Part shown: piece after piece, positions 8,306 through 14,905 of the stretch
How positions within the stretch are numbered: position 1 is the first letter of the stretch
How the letters are laid out: every line of letters begins with the position of its first letter
NCBI GenBank assembly: GCA_003242885.1
Contig: QKMZ01000015.1
Location: 1 to 64,000 of the forward strand
Reading direction: 5' to 3'
DNA length: 64,000 nucleotides
Source: Candidatus Melainabacteria bacterium
GTDB taxonomy: Bacteria > Cyanobacteriota > Vampirovibrionia > Obscuribacterales > Obscuribacteraceae
Notes under the pieces: generated by a model
What the model was told of the DNA's origin: nothing
The model's input: the letters and a program-made list of their open reading frames with translations, nothing else
Databases searched by the model: none
Position numbers and translations under genes: made by a program

Positions 8306-8321
8306 GACATTTCCCTGCGCC

Positions 8322-8945
8322 TCAACGCACGTGGCAACTTGCATCGCCGGTTCTATTAATGTAGTTTTGGTGATAATCTTCAGCGGTGTAAAAAACTTCG
8401 AACTTATCTAGCGCTGTGACGACTGAAGAACTCTTAGGCAGACTCGCATTTTTGCTTTCAATTGCTTGTAAGGCCTCATTCTTTTGTTTTTCATCTTCGA
8501 CGAAAATTGCCGAGCGATATTGATCTCCTACGTCAGGTCCCTGTCTGTTCGGAGTAGTCGGGTCGTGTATGCCCAAGAAGTAGCTCGTCAGCGTTTTAAA
8601 AGATGTTTTACCAGGGTCGTAAACTACACGTACCGTCTCTGCATGCTTTGTGCCGTGACGACAAACCGATTCATAAGTTGGCGCCTTGGTAATTCCGCCA
8701 CAATATCCAACAATTGTTGACACTACCCCCGGTGCTTTGTTGAATTCATCTTGCACGCCCCAAAAACAGCCGCCTGCGAAATATCCAACATCTAAGTGAC
8801 GCATTCTCTCCTTATCGTCTTGCACCTTGGAATACTGAGATAGATATTGTTGTTTCGCACCGCTCCCTGCTAACGCTTTCGTGTTGTCACCGGAGCATCC
8901 CGTCAGCAAGAACAGAATAGGAAGAAGTGCTCGAATGATTTTCAT
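8322..8945 (-). CDS. msrA: Peptide methionine (S)-sulfoxide reductase, lipoprotein
   Basis: 207 residues from the ATG at 8945. The N-terminus ends in a lipobox (LFLLTGC), so the enzyme is probably tethered outside the cytoplasm. The catalytic motif AGGCFWGVQDEF has an ordinary Cys. Further signatures are VGYCGGITKAPTYESVC, the GTKHAETV block, DPTTPNRQGPDVGDQYRSAIF, and FYTAEDYHQNY near the C-terminus, followed by a possible resolving Cys (GDASC). It reduces methionine-S-sulfoxide in envelope proteins. It lies 16 bases upstream of the ECF sigma gene and has its own ECF-like promoter. Confidence 0.95.
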   Translation of the reverse strand: MKIIRALLPILFLLTGCSGDNTKALAGSGAKQQYLSQYSKVQDDKERMRHLDVGYFAGGCFWGVQDEFNKAPGVVSTIVGYCGGITKAPTYESVCRHGTKHAETVRVVYDPGKTSFKTLTSYFLGIHDPTTPNRQGPDVGDQYRSAIFVEDEKQKNEALQAIESKNASLPKSSSVVTALDKFEVFYTAEDYHQNYINRTGDASCHVR

Positions 8946-8979
8946 TTTTGATATGACTCCCGTGCGCCTTGCCAATGTC

Positions 8980-9007
8980 TATAACGGAATTCTTTCGGAC
9001 TTATTCC
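8980..9007 (-). promoter_or_regulatory. ECF-type promoter upstream of msrA-sigma
   Basis: On the minus strand GGAAT at 9007-9003, 16 bases, then CGTT at 8986-8983. The same pattern with identical spacing occurs at 10561-10588, and further bases agree (GGAATAA, CCGAA in the spacer, TCCGTT-n-TAG). This matches the GGAA-C-N16/17-CGT form recognised by many ECF sigmas. It would drive MsrA, the sigma factor and genes downstream. Confidence 0.75.
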
Positions 9008-9033
9008 CGTGATTTTGAAACACTTGAGAAATT

Positions 9034-9927
9034 TCATTTGCTGCTTTTGTTCTTGCCAGTATCGCCAACAGCTTTGAAATCTAGCGACGAGGAGTTGATG
9101 CAGTACCGCTTGCCAGTAGTTGCTGGACCGTCATCAAATACATGTCCGAGGTGCGCCCCACACTTAGAGCAAACAACCTCGTCACGTTCCATCCCGAACG
9201 AATTGTCCTTATTCACAGTAACACCTCGTTTGTCAGCCGGTCTGTCGAAACTAGGCCAACCTGTTCCAGAATCAAATTTGTTAGTTGAGGCGAAAAGTGG
9301 CTCTCCGCAGTTTGAACATTTGTACATGCCTTCCTTGTGGTTGTCCCAGTATTTACCGGAAAAGGCTCGCTCTGTACCTTTTTGACGTGTGACTTCATAT
9401 TGAAGTGGTGTTAGTTTTGCTTTCCACTGTTCATCGGTCATCTTCTTAGGATCTGCTTCTGAAGGCTTGATGGCTGTATCAAGCATCGAAATAATCTCTG
9501 AACTTGATTGCATTCCAACAGTGCTTGCCACCACCTTTCCGCCCTTGAACACTTTCAATGCGGGAATTCCACTTATTCCATATTTTGAAGAAAGGTTCTG
9601 GTTCTTGTCTACGTCGACGCGGTAAAAGCTAACGCGGTCTGAATACTTGCCCGATAAGTCGGAAATCACGGGCGCTAACTTCTTACAAGGTGAACACCAA
9701 GTAGCATAGAAATCGACCAGAATAGGCTTCTGTGCTTTCAGAACGAGGGACTGAAAGTTTGACTCATTTATCTCCATAACCAGTTCTGGGCTCTGCGATG
9801 TTTTAGTTTCGGCTCTCGCTACGCTCGCTTGAGCGACAAAACCGGCGCTCACCAGTGCAGTCACAAATAGTGGAATAGCCAAATTACAAGCCACTCTTTG
9901 CCCCATCGATTTATATAAAACTTTCAT
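9034..9927 (-). CDS. msrB: Thioredoxin-MsrB fusion, exported
   Basis: 297 residues. A signal peptide (about 1-40) is followed by a thioredoxin domain (about 50-150) with WCSPCKK and the cis-Pro loop [11 protein letters not shown]. The MsrB domain (about 165-290) has zinc Cys pairs CSNCGEP and [17 protein letters not shown], and the catalytic [11 protein letters not shown]. Fusion supplies its own reductant for methionine-R-sulfoxide repair, complementary to the MsrA enzymes on either side. It probably shares the transcript starting upstream of the Sec-MsrA gene, 50 bases away. Confidence 0.95.
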   Translation of the reverse strand: MKVLYKSMGQRVACNLAIPLFVTALVSAGFVAQASVARAETKTSQSPELVMEINESNFQSLVLKAQKPILVDFYATWCSPCKKLAPVISDLSGKYSDRVSFYRVDVDKNQNLSSKYGISGIPALKVFKGGKVVASTVGMQSSSEIISMLDTAIKPSEADPKKMTDEQWKAKLTPLQYEVTRQKGTERAFSGKYWDNHKEGMYKCSNCGEPLFASTNKFDSGTGWPSFDRPADKRGVTVNKDNSFGMERDEVVCSKCGAHLGHVFDDGPATTGKRYCINSSSLDFKAVGDTGKNKSSK

Positions 9928-9977
9928 CTTGTGCCCGACCTCATATAAAATGTATCTCCTTCTGCGCTAGACAATCT

Positions 9978-10526
9978 TCATCTAGAACATGATCCCAAGC
10001 CATTTTTGCGATAGTAATGCTGGTGGTAGTCTTCTGCAGTCCAAAATTTGCTAGCGCCTTTGACGTTCACGTTTAGAGTTTGGCGAAGCGTCTTTTCTTT
10101 CTCCGCTATGATTTTTTCTGCTTCGCTTTTTTGTCTAGCATCAACACAGAAAATAACCGTGCTGTACTGACCTCCGCGCACATGCGATAAATCAACAGTT
10201 GGAGCATGGTTGATGAGAAATTTACTGATCAAGGCTTGATAGCTGATTCTTCGAGGATCAAACAATACTTTCACTGCTTCTGTGTGACCAGTCGTACCCG
10301 AGCAGACCTGCTCGTAAGTAGGATGATCCTTGTATCCGCCGGTGTAACCGACCTCAGTCGATACAACTCCCGGGATATTTTCGAACTCATCCTGCACTCC
10401 CCAAAATCAACCGCCGCCAAATATGGCAGCTTGTCTGAAGTCTCTTACTTCTCCTGCATCTGCAGATCCAAAAAGAGATGCGATGATTACAGAAACTAAA
10501 GGAATCAAGTTTTTGTAGAAAGTCAT
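9978..10526 (-). CDS. msrA: MsrA selenoprotein with in-frame TGA at catalytic Cys
   Basis: Reading from the ATG at 10526 (GGAGG site upstream) gives a signal peptide (KNLIPLVSVIIASLFGSADA) and then GGG-TGA-FWGVQDEF. The TGA at 10407-10409 (codon 40) takes the place of the catalytic Cys of GGCFWG. After it the frame runs intact through VGYTGGYKDHPTYEQVCSG, GHTEAVKVLFDP and FWTAEDYHQHYYRKNG. A conventional reading would start at 10397 and lose the active site. MsrA selenoproteins are known in a few bacteria and algae. Loss by mutation is less likely because the rest is fully conserved. Confidence 0.85.
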
Positions 10527-10560
10527 TTTGCCTCCAACTAAGCGCTGTCTATCTGGAAGC

Positions 10561-10588
10561 TAGAACGGAGAGCTTCGGCAGTTATTCC
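10561..10588 (-). promoter_or_regulatory. ECF-type promoter upstream of Sec-MsrA
   Basis: On the minus strand GGAAT at 10588-10584, 16 bases, then CGTT at 10567-10564, about 35-40 bases before the Sec-MsrA start. It has the same sequence and spacing as 8980-9007, including CCGAA in the spacer and TCCGTT-n-TAG at the -10 side. It is probably the first promoter of the whole minus-strand cluster. Confidence 0.75.
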
Positions 10589-10598
10589 CGAAGTCACA

Positions 10599-11186
10599 TT
10601 AATTGTTGAGTGAAATAGACCTCACGCGCCTTTTTACAGCAGGCAGTACGTCCTTCTCGAACCACGGATTTTTGCTGAGCCAAATATTGTTTCTTGGACT
10701 CGGGTGGGGCATCGGAATTGTGCTTGGCCAATACTCGCGCCAGGCATTGACTGTTTTTGTTAGATTATCCTTTTGCTTTTCAGCCAGATGGTAATCAATG
10801 GCATACGTGCCGATCAGTACAGTGAGTTCAACATGCGGCAGAAGCATAAGGAGTTTTTCTCGCCATTCTTTTACGCATTCCGGCCGCGGCGGCGCATCGC
10901 CGGATTTGCTTGAACCCGGATAGCAAAAGCCCATCGGTAGAATTGCTACTAAACCGGCATCGTAAAATTGTTCTTTAGTCAAACCAAGCCAGTTTCGTAG
11001 GCGCTCACCACTTTGATCGTCGAAAGGAACTCCGCTCAGATGGACCTTTTTACCGGGAGCTTGTCCGGCTATTAATATCTTCGCTGAAGTCGCTATCTGC
11101 AGAATAGGACGAGGATTCAACGGCAGGTGATCTTTGCAGATTGTGCAAGATCTGACTTCCAGAATCAGCTTATCTAAGCTCGGCAT
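10599..11186 (-). CDS. Uracil-DNA glycosylase family protein
   Basis: 195 residues. N-terminal CTICKDHLPL, then ILIAGQAPGKKVHLSGVPFDDQSGERLRNWLGL (the motif 1 region of the UDG superfamily), VAILPMGFCYPG, and the C-terminal motif MPHPSPRNNIWLSKNPWFE in place of the HPSP(L/x) motif. Only CTIC is present at the N-terminus, so the family 4 four-Cys Fe-S pattern is not complete. It probably removes damaged or deaminated bases from DNA. It is on the same strand as the Msr cluster but upstream of the ECF promoter, so it is likely separately transcribed. Confidence 0.85.
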   Translation of the reverse strand: MPSLDKLILEVRSCTICKDHLPLNPRPILQIATSAKILIAGQAPGKKVHLSGVPFDDQSGERLRNWLGLTKEQFYDAGLVAILPMGFCYPGSSKSGDAPPRPECVKEWREKLLMLLPHVELTVLIGTYAIDYHLAEKQKDNLTKTVNAWREYWPSTIPMPHPSPRNNIWLSKNPWFEKDVLPAVKRRVRSISLNN

Positions 11187-11299
11187 TCATTCAATCTCTC
11201 TCTATCTCTCTTGCAACTTCCAATCTATCTATTTCTGTCAGAAGTTATCCAGATGCCTCCGCCGTTGCAGAAGCATCGCGGATAACTTTGCTTTTAGGC

Positions 11300-11854
11300 T
11301 TATGAACAGGCGCTGCCAGCTCTTGTTGATACGAGCGGAAAGTCGATTTCGGTTGCGGCAATATGATTGAAGTAATTTGTGAAAATATTCATGCCCACGT
11401 GTGCAACGATTTCTACAATTTCTTCACTCGAAAACCCCGCTGCCACAAGCGCATCGATGGCTGCTTTATCAATCTCTCCTCTCTTATCGACTACTTCAGT
11501 GACGAACTTGAGAGCGTTCTCCGTTTTCGCATCGCTTGAGCAACCGGTGAGGTTAAGTTCTAGCTCTTCTCTCTTGATTCCTGCCTTACCACCAAGAAGC
11601 GTGTGGGCTGATGCGCAGTAATCGCAGTGATTTTTACCGGCTGTGGCTAGAGCGATTTGTTCTCTTAACTTGGGAGACAGTTTGCCTGCTGTCAGAGCAC
11701 CACTGAACTGCAAATACGCCTTGAGGGCTGCTGGAGAGTGAGCAAGGGTCAGAAAGATGTTTGGAACCATACCGAGTTGCTTCTCAACAGCTGCTAAAAG
11801 CTCCTGTGCTTCAGGTGATGCGTGTTCTTTTTCTATTACGGCTATGTTTTGCAT
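11300..11854 (-). CDS. Carboxymuconolactone decarboxylase / AhpD-like peroxidase
   Basis: 184 residues. The CMD domain holds the catalytic CDYCASAH (C-x2-C-x3-H) motif in the context LREQIALATAGKNHCDYC, followed by the usual helices (ALKFVTEVVDKRG, IVEIVAHVGMNIFTNYFNH). AhpD-like enzymes use the CxxC for alkylhydroperoxidase activity. The gene is divergent from a TetR regulator with two operator palindromes between them, so it is very probably repressed by that TetR and induced by an oxidant or electrophile. Confidence 0.93.
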   Translation of the reverse strand: MQNIAVIEKEHASPEAQELLAAVEKQLGMVPNIFLTLAHSPAALKAYLQFSGALTAGKLSPKLREQIALATAGKNHCDYCASAHTLLGGKAGIKREELELNLTGCSSDAKTENALKFVTEVVDKRGEIDKAAIDALVAAGFSSEEIVEIVAHVGMNIFTNYFNHIAATEIDFPLVSTRAGSACS

Positions 11855-11889
11855 TGCTTAAACTCCACTAAAGGTTTACATTAGGATTG

Positions 11890-11933
11890 GTAGACCAATT
11901 TGTCTACACTTAATGGTAGACCGATCTGTCTAC
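11890..11933. promoter_or_regulatory. Two TetR operator palindromes
   Basis: Two copies of GTAGAC-N6-GTCTAC, at 11890-11907 and 11916-11933, 8 bases apart in the 99-base divergent gap between the CMD gene and the tetR gene. The second is a perfect 7+7 palindrome (GGTAGAC...GTCTACC). The sequence is close to the TAGACC-type box of NemR-like regulators. Both promoters would be covered, giving repression plus autoregulation. Confidence 0.88.
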
Positions 11934-11953
11934 CGAGTCAATAGCCCAACAAA

Positions 11954-12538
11954 ATGGCAACGCAGATTATGAGTAACCAGGCAAAACGTGAACATCTCGT
12001 TGAGACAGCTCAGCGACTGTTTTCAAAGCATGGATATCACGGTACAGGTATTGACATGATCCTGAAGGAGTCTGGCGTGGCGAAGAAGACTCTTTATTAT
12101 CACTTCCAATCAAAAGAAGAACTGATAGTTGAAGTCTTGAGGCGGTATGACGAACAGTTCAGTCTTATGGTTGACAGTAAAGTTAAGCAGATGGCTGATG
12201 GCCCACGGGGCAGACTCTTGGCCATCTTTGATGTTGCACAAGAGTGGTTTTCGGATAAAAATTTCTATGGATGTATGTTCATAAACGCAATCGGCGAGTA
12301 TTCGAATACAGACTCATCCATTAGAGACGCTTGTAAGGGCTTTAAGGAGAGGATGCGACAGTACATGGAATGTTTCTGCATTGAAGCTGGCTCCGGCCAA
12401 CCCAAGGAGCTTTCTGAGCAGTTGGCTTTACTCTTAGAAGGCTCCATAGTTACAGCTCAAGTATCGCAAAAACCGAATGCCGCAGAAATAGCAAAAAAAA
12501 CTGCAAAACTTCTGTTGAACGAGTCTGGTCAAAGATGA
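11954..12538 (+). CDS. TetR/AcrR-family transcriptional regulator
   Basis: 194 residues. The N-terminal TetR HTH is REHLVETAQRLFSKHGYHGTGIDMILKESGVAKKTLYYHFQSKEEL (split here only by domain, residues 10-56). The ligand domain contains NFYGCMFINAIGEY, a block common in NemR/AcuR-like TetR proteins, with Cys residues that could sense electrophiles. An alternative ATG is at 11969. The stop overlaps the start of the kinase gene by ATGA, so the two are co-transcribed. The likely target is the AhpD-like gene across the operator. Confidence 0.92.
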   Translation: MATQIMSNQAKREHLVETAQRLFSKHGYHGTGIDMILKESGVAKKTLYYHFQSKEELIVEVLRRYDEQFSLMVDSKVKQMADGPRGRLLAIFDVAQEWFSDKNFYGCMFINAIGEYSNTDSSIRDACKGFKERMRQYMECFCIEAGSGQPKELSEQLALLLEGSIVTAQVSQKPNAAEIAKKTAKLLLNESGQR

Positions 12539-13157
12539 TACCAGAATCAAATGACACTAACAAAACAACAAGAATCTACTTCAATCAACCTGGGGCCGAA
12601 CTTCAACCTGACCATCTTCTAGGTGGAAAGTATCGAGTAATTTCTCTGCTTGGAAAAGGTGGGATGGGCATTGTTTACAGAGTCGAGCAGGTCTTTCTCA
12701 ACAAAGAACTTGCGCTGAAAACAATTGACAAGCGCCTCTTATCTGATGTCACAATACGCAGATTTCAACAAGAAGCGAAAGCTGCATTTGTAGTGCAGCA
12801 CCCAAATATAATCGCGGTCAACGACTTCGGTCTGCTGGACGACCAAACACCTTTTCTCGTCATGGAAATCATCAACGGCGAAACTTTGGGCGAAAGGATC
12901 AAAAGAACCGGTCGGCTAACTATTGATGAAGCAATACCTATTTTCGTGCAAGCCTGCTTCGAATTAGGTTATGCCCATGACCACGGGATCGTTCATCGAG
13001 ATGTGAAACCAAACAACATTATGCTGCTCGACGAACTACCACCAGCGGCCGAAGGCGCTGTAAAAATTGTCGATTTCGGTATCGCAAAATTTGGTCAACA
13101 TGATGGCGGCGAGATTCAAGCACTAACACGCACAGGGGAGATTTTCGGAAGTCCACT
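12535..13157 (+). pseudogene. Ser/Thr protein kinase, 5' half (N-lobe and catalytic loop)
   Basis: Encodes LLGKGGMGIVYRVEQ (glycine loop), the VAIK-equivalent ELALKTIDK, the HRDVKPNNIML catalytic loop and the DFGIAKFG magnesium loop, then runs to GSPL, where the IS begins at 13158. In the IS it reads 13 foreign residues and stops. The remaining C-lobe is at 711-1568. Without the IS the two halves form one intact membrane kinase with an LRR-like tail. It overlaps the tetR stop codon. Confidence 0.92.
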
Positions 13158-13196
13158 AGAAGTGGCCCCGGTACTTCGGGCCAGCTTCGTTAGGAG

Positions 13197-14102
13197 TTAA
13201 GTGTTAATGACTTCCTGCTCTTGTTCAGGTATTGAATACGGTATCATATCCAAATTATATACTTCAATAGCATTTTGTTTAATCTTCAATCCGTCCACGC
13301 CGAAACGCGCATCAGCTGTTGATTCTGGTTTGCTGCAAAACGCTTCCCATGGTGTGCGGTAGCCCAACGATTGGTGCGGCCGCTCGTAATTGTAGAACTC
13401 AATCCACGCTGCGATTCCAGCGCGAGCATCAGCAACCGAATCGTATGCTTTTAGATAGACCTCTTCGTATTTCAGGCTCCTCCAGAGCCTTTCCACGAAG
13501 ACGTTATCCATCCAGCGGCCCTTGCCGTCCATGCTGATTGCTGTGCCGCAGTCTTTCAGAATGTCGGTGAAGTCTTCACTGGTGAAGGTGCTTCCTTGAT
13601 CCGTATTGAAGATTTCTGGAGTTCCATATGAGAGTGAGTCTGTTAGAGCATCTCCACAGAATGGCGATTCCATTGTGTTTGAAAGGCGCCATGAGAGAAC
13701 AAATCGACTGTGCCAATCAATTACTGCCACCAAATACAAAAAGCCTCTGGCCATTGGTATGTAGGTGATATCGGAAGCGGAGACTTGTCCCGGTCTGTCG
13801 ATTTTAATTCCTCCTAATAGATACGGATATTTCTTATGCGCTGAATTCGCGAGGCTGGTCCTGGGCTTCTGGTAGATTGCTTCCAAGCCCATGAGACGCA
13901 TTAGGCGCCGCACGCGTTTTCTGCCGATTGTATAGCCACGCACACGCAGCTCGGCAGTCATCCTGCGCGACCCGTAGAATGGCGTTTTGAGGTACTGCTC
14001 ATCTAGTATTCGCATGATTTCTAGGTCCGCCGGCGGTGCAGCGGCGGGCTGGTAGTACAGCGATGAACGACTGACGCCAAGCAGCACGCACTGCCGTTTC
14101 AC
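13197..14102 (-). CDS. IS3-family transposase OrfB (DDE)
   Basis: 301 residues from a GTG at 14102. HTH_21 segment PFYGSRRMTAELRVRGYTIGRKRVRRLM, then the rve core: ASDITYIPM (first Asp), IFNTDQGSTFTS (second Asp), and DNVFVERLWRSLKYEEVYL (catalytic Glu), ending with YNYERPHQSLGYRTPWE. All catalytic residues are present. The -1 frame is open from the slippery site in OrfA (14174-14180) into this frame, so the active enzyme is probably an OrfAB fusion. Confidence 0.96.
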   Translation of the reverse strand: MKRQCVLLGVSRSSLYYQPAAAPPADLEIMRILDEQYLKTPFYGSRRMTAELRVRGYTIGRKRVRRLMRLMGLEAIYQKPRTSLANSAHKKYPYLLGGIKIDRPGQVSASDITYIPMARGFLYLVAVIDWHSRFVLSWRLSNTMESPFCGDALTDSLSYGTPEIFNTDQGSTFTSEDFTDILKDCGTAISMDGKGRWMDNVFVERLWRSLKYEEVYLKAYDSVADARAGIAAWIEFYNYERPHQSLGYRTPWEAFCSKPESTADARFGVDGLKIKQNAIEVYNLDMIPYSIPEQEQEVINT

Positions 14103-14152
14103 AGGAAGTATTGTATTGTCTCGCTCGATTAACGAAAGCCGCGTTTCGCGGC

Positions 14153-14455
14153 TCAGTGACCGAGCTTGCGTGCTAAAAAATCGCGCTCAATCGTTAGCTG
14201 TCCAATCTTAGCGTAGAGAGGCTCTGAGTCTTCGCTCTTCGTTTCGCTTGTGCTACTGGGCTTTTCGAAAAGTGCGGTCACGTTTTCGACCAGCACCTTT
14301 TTCCACATTTGGATTTGATGCGGATGAACTTTAAACTCGGCGGCGAGTTCTGAGATCGTTTTGTCGCCGCGTGCAGCGGCCATCGCTACTTTTGCTTTAA
14401 AATCCGGACTGTGTTTTCTACGAGTACTTTTCAAGCGGGTGCTCCTTTCAAGCAT
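14153..14455 (-). CDS. IS3-family transposase OrfA (copy 2)
   Basis: 100 residues, apparently identical to the product at 345-647: HTH domain with HSPDFKAKVAMAAARGDKT and HPHQIQMWKK, then a short leucine-zipper-like end. The slippery heptamer at 14174-14180 sits about nine codons before its stop. OrfA alone typically dampens transposition, while the frameshifted OrfAB performs it. Confidence 0.95.
   Translation of the reverse strand: MLERSTRLKSTRRKHSPDFKAKVAMAAARGDKTISELAAEFKVHPHQIQMWKKVLVENVTALFEKPSSTSETKSEDSEPLYAKIGQLTIERDFLARKLGH
14174..14180 (-). promoter_or_regulatory. Programmed -1 frameshift site (T TTT TTA)
   Basis: On the minus strand GAT TTT TTA in the OrfA frame gives a correctly phased X XXY YYZ heptamer. 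The -1 frame continues AGC ACG CAA without a stop into OrfB. The same site is at 366-372 in copy 1. Confidence 0.75.
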
Positions 14456-14517
14456 GTGTCTACTTTACGAGCAGAAACCCAACTTAGCTAGTGGCCCAAA
14501 TTTCAGGGTCCACCTCT

Positions 14518-14905
14518 GTTGGAGGTATACGTTGCATACCAAAAACCGATTTTCGACACAAAGGATCCAACAACGGTCAAGGGTTTTCCGCGCACTTTTG
14601 AAGATGCGCTGATTCTGGAGAATCGCGCCGCACTCTCTGACCTTCCTGACAAAGCAATCAGCGAACGAATTTCCAAATTGGTTAAAAGCAAGCTTGCAGA
14701 TGATGAATTGGGAAGTGAGCTATTCACACTACTAAAGTCAGCAGAAAAGGCAGAATTTGCTCTTGAATGTTTGCTATTGGATGATGAAAAGGCATTAAAA
14801 CCGCCCACTTACATCGAACAAGGCTTAAGGTGGTTTCAAAAAGTTGTGGACGAGCATGTCTTTGAGAATGATTCCAAATTGCTGAAAGAAGAGGCCAATC
14901 CATAA
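14518..14905 (+). pseudogene. OLD-family ATP-dependent nuclease (GajA-like), 3' end
   Basis: About 128 residues, open from the IS edge with no start of its own. The ending KAEFALECLL...KPPTYIEQGLRWFQ is the helical C-terminus seen after the TOPRIM domain of OLD/GajA-type nucleases (KxxFAL...PxYIxxAxxWL). The stop overlaps the start of the helicase gene at 14905 by ATAATGA-type coupling, as in Gabija gajAB. The ATPase and TOPRIM portions should lie left of the window. The Gabija label is inference from the pairing. Confidence 0.7.

Larger units (their letters stand above)
13158..14517 (-). mobile_element. IS3-family element, copy 2 (complete, 1360 bp)
   Basis: Imperfect terminal inverted repeats: left AGAAGTGGCCCC with a later GGGCCA, right end inward AGAGGTGGACCC with a later GGGCCA. 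It encodes OrfA and OrfB with a -1 frameshift site. Left flank ACT (13155-13157) matches the right flank of copy 1 (710-712), not its own right flank (GTT at 14518-14520). This shows that the two IS copies have exchanged flanks. Confidence 0.96.

Noticed and set aside
10407-10409. TGA reassigned to an amino acid throughout the genome
   Set aside because: TGA ends many intact genes in the window, for example the Rieske oxygenase, so only the two MsrA positions stand out.
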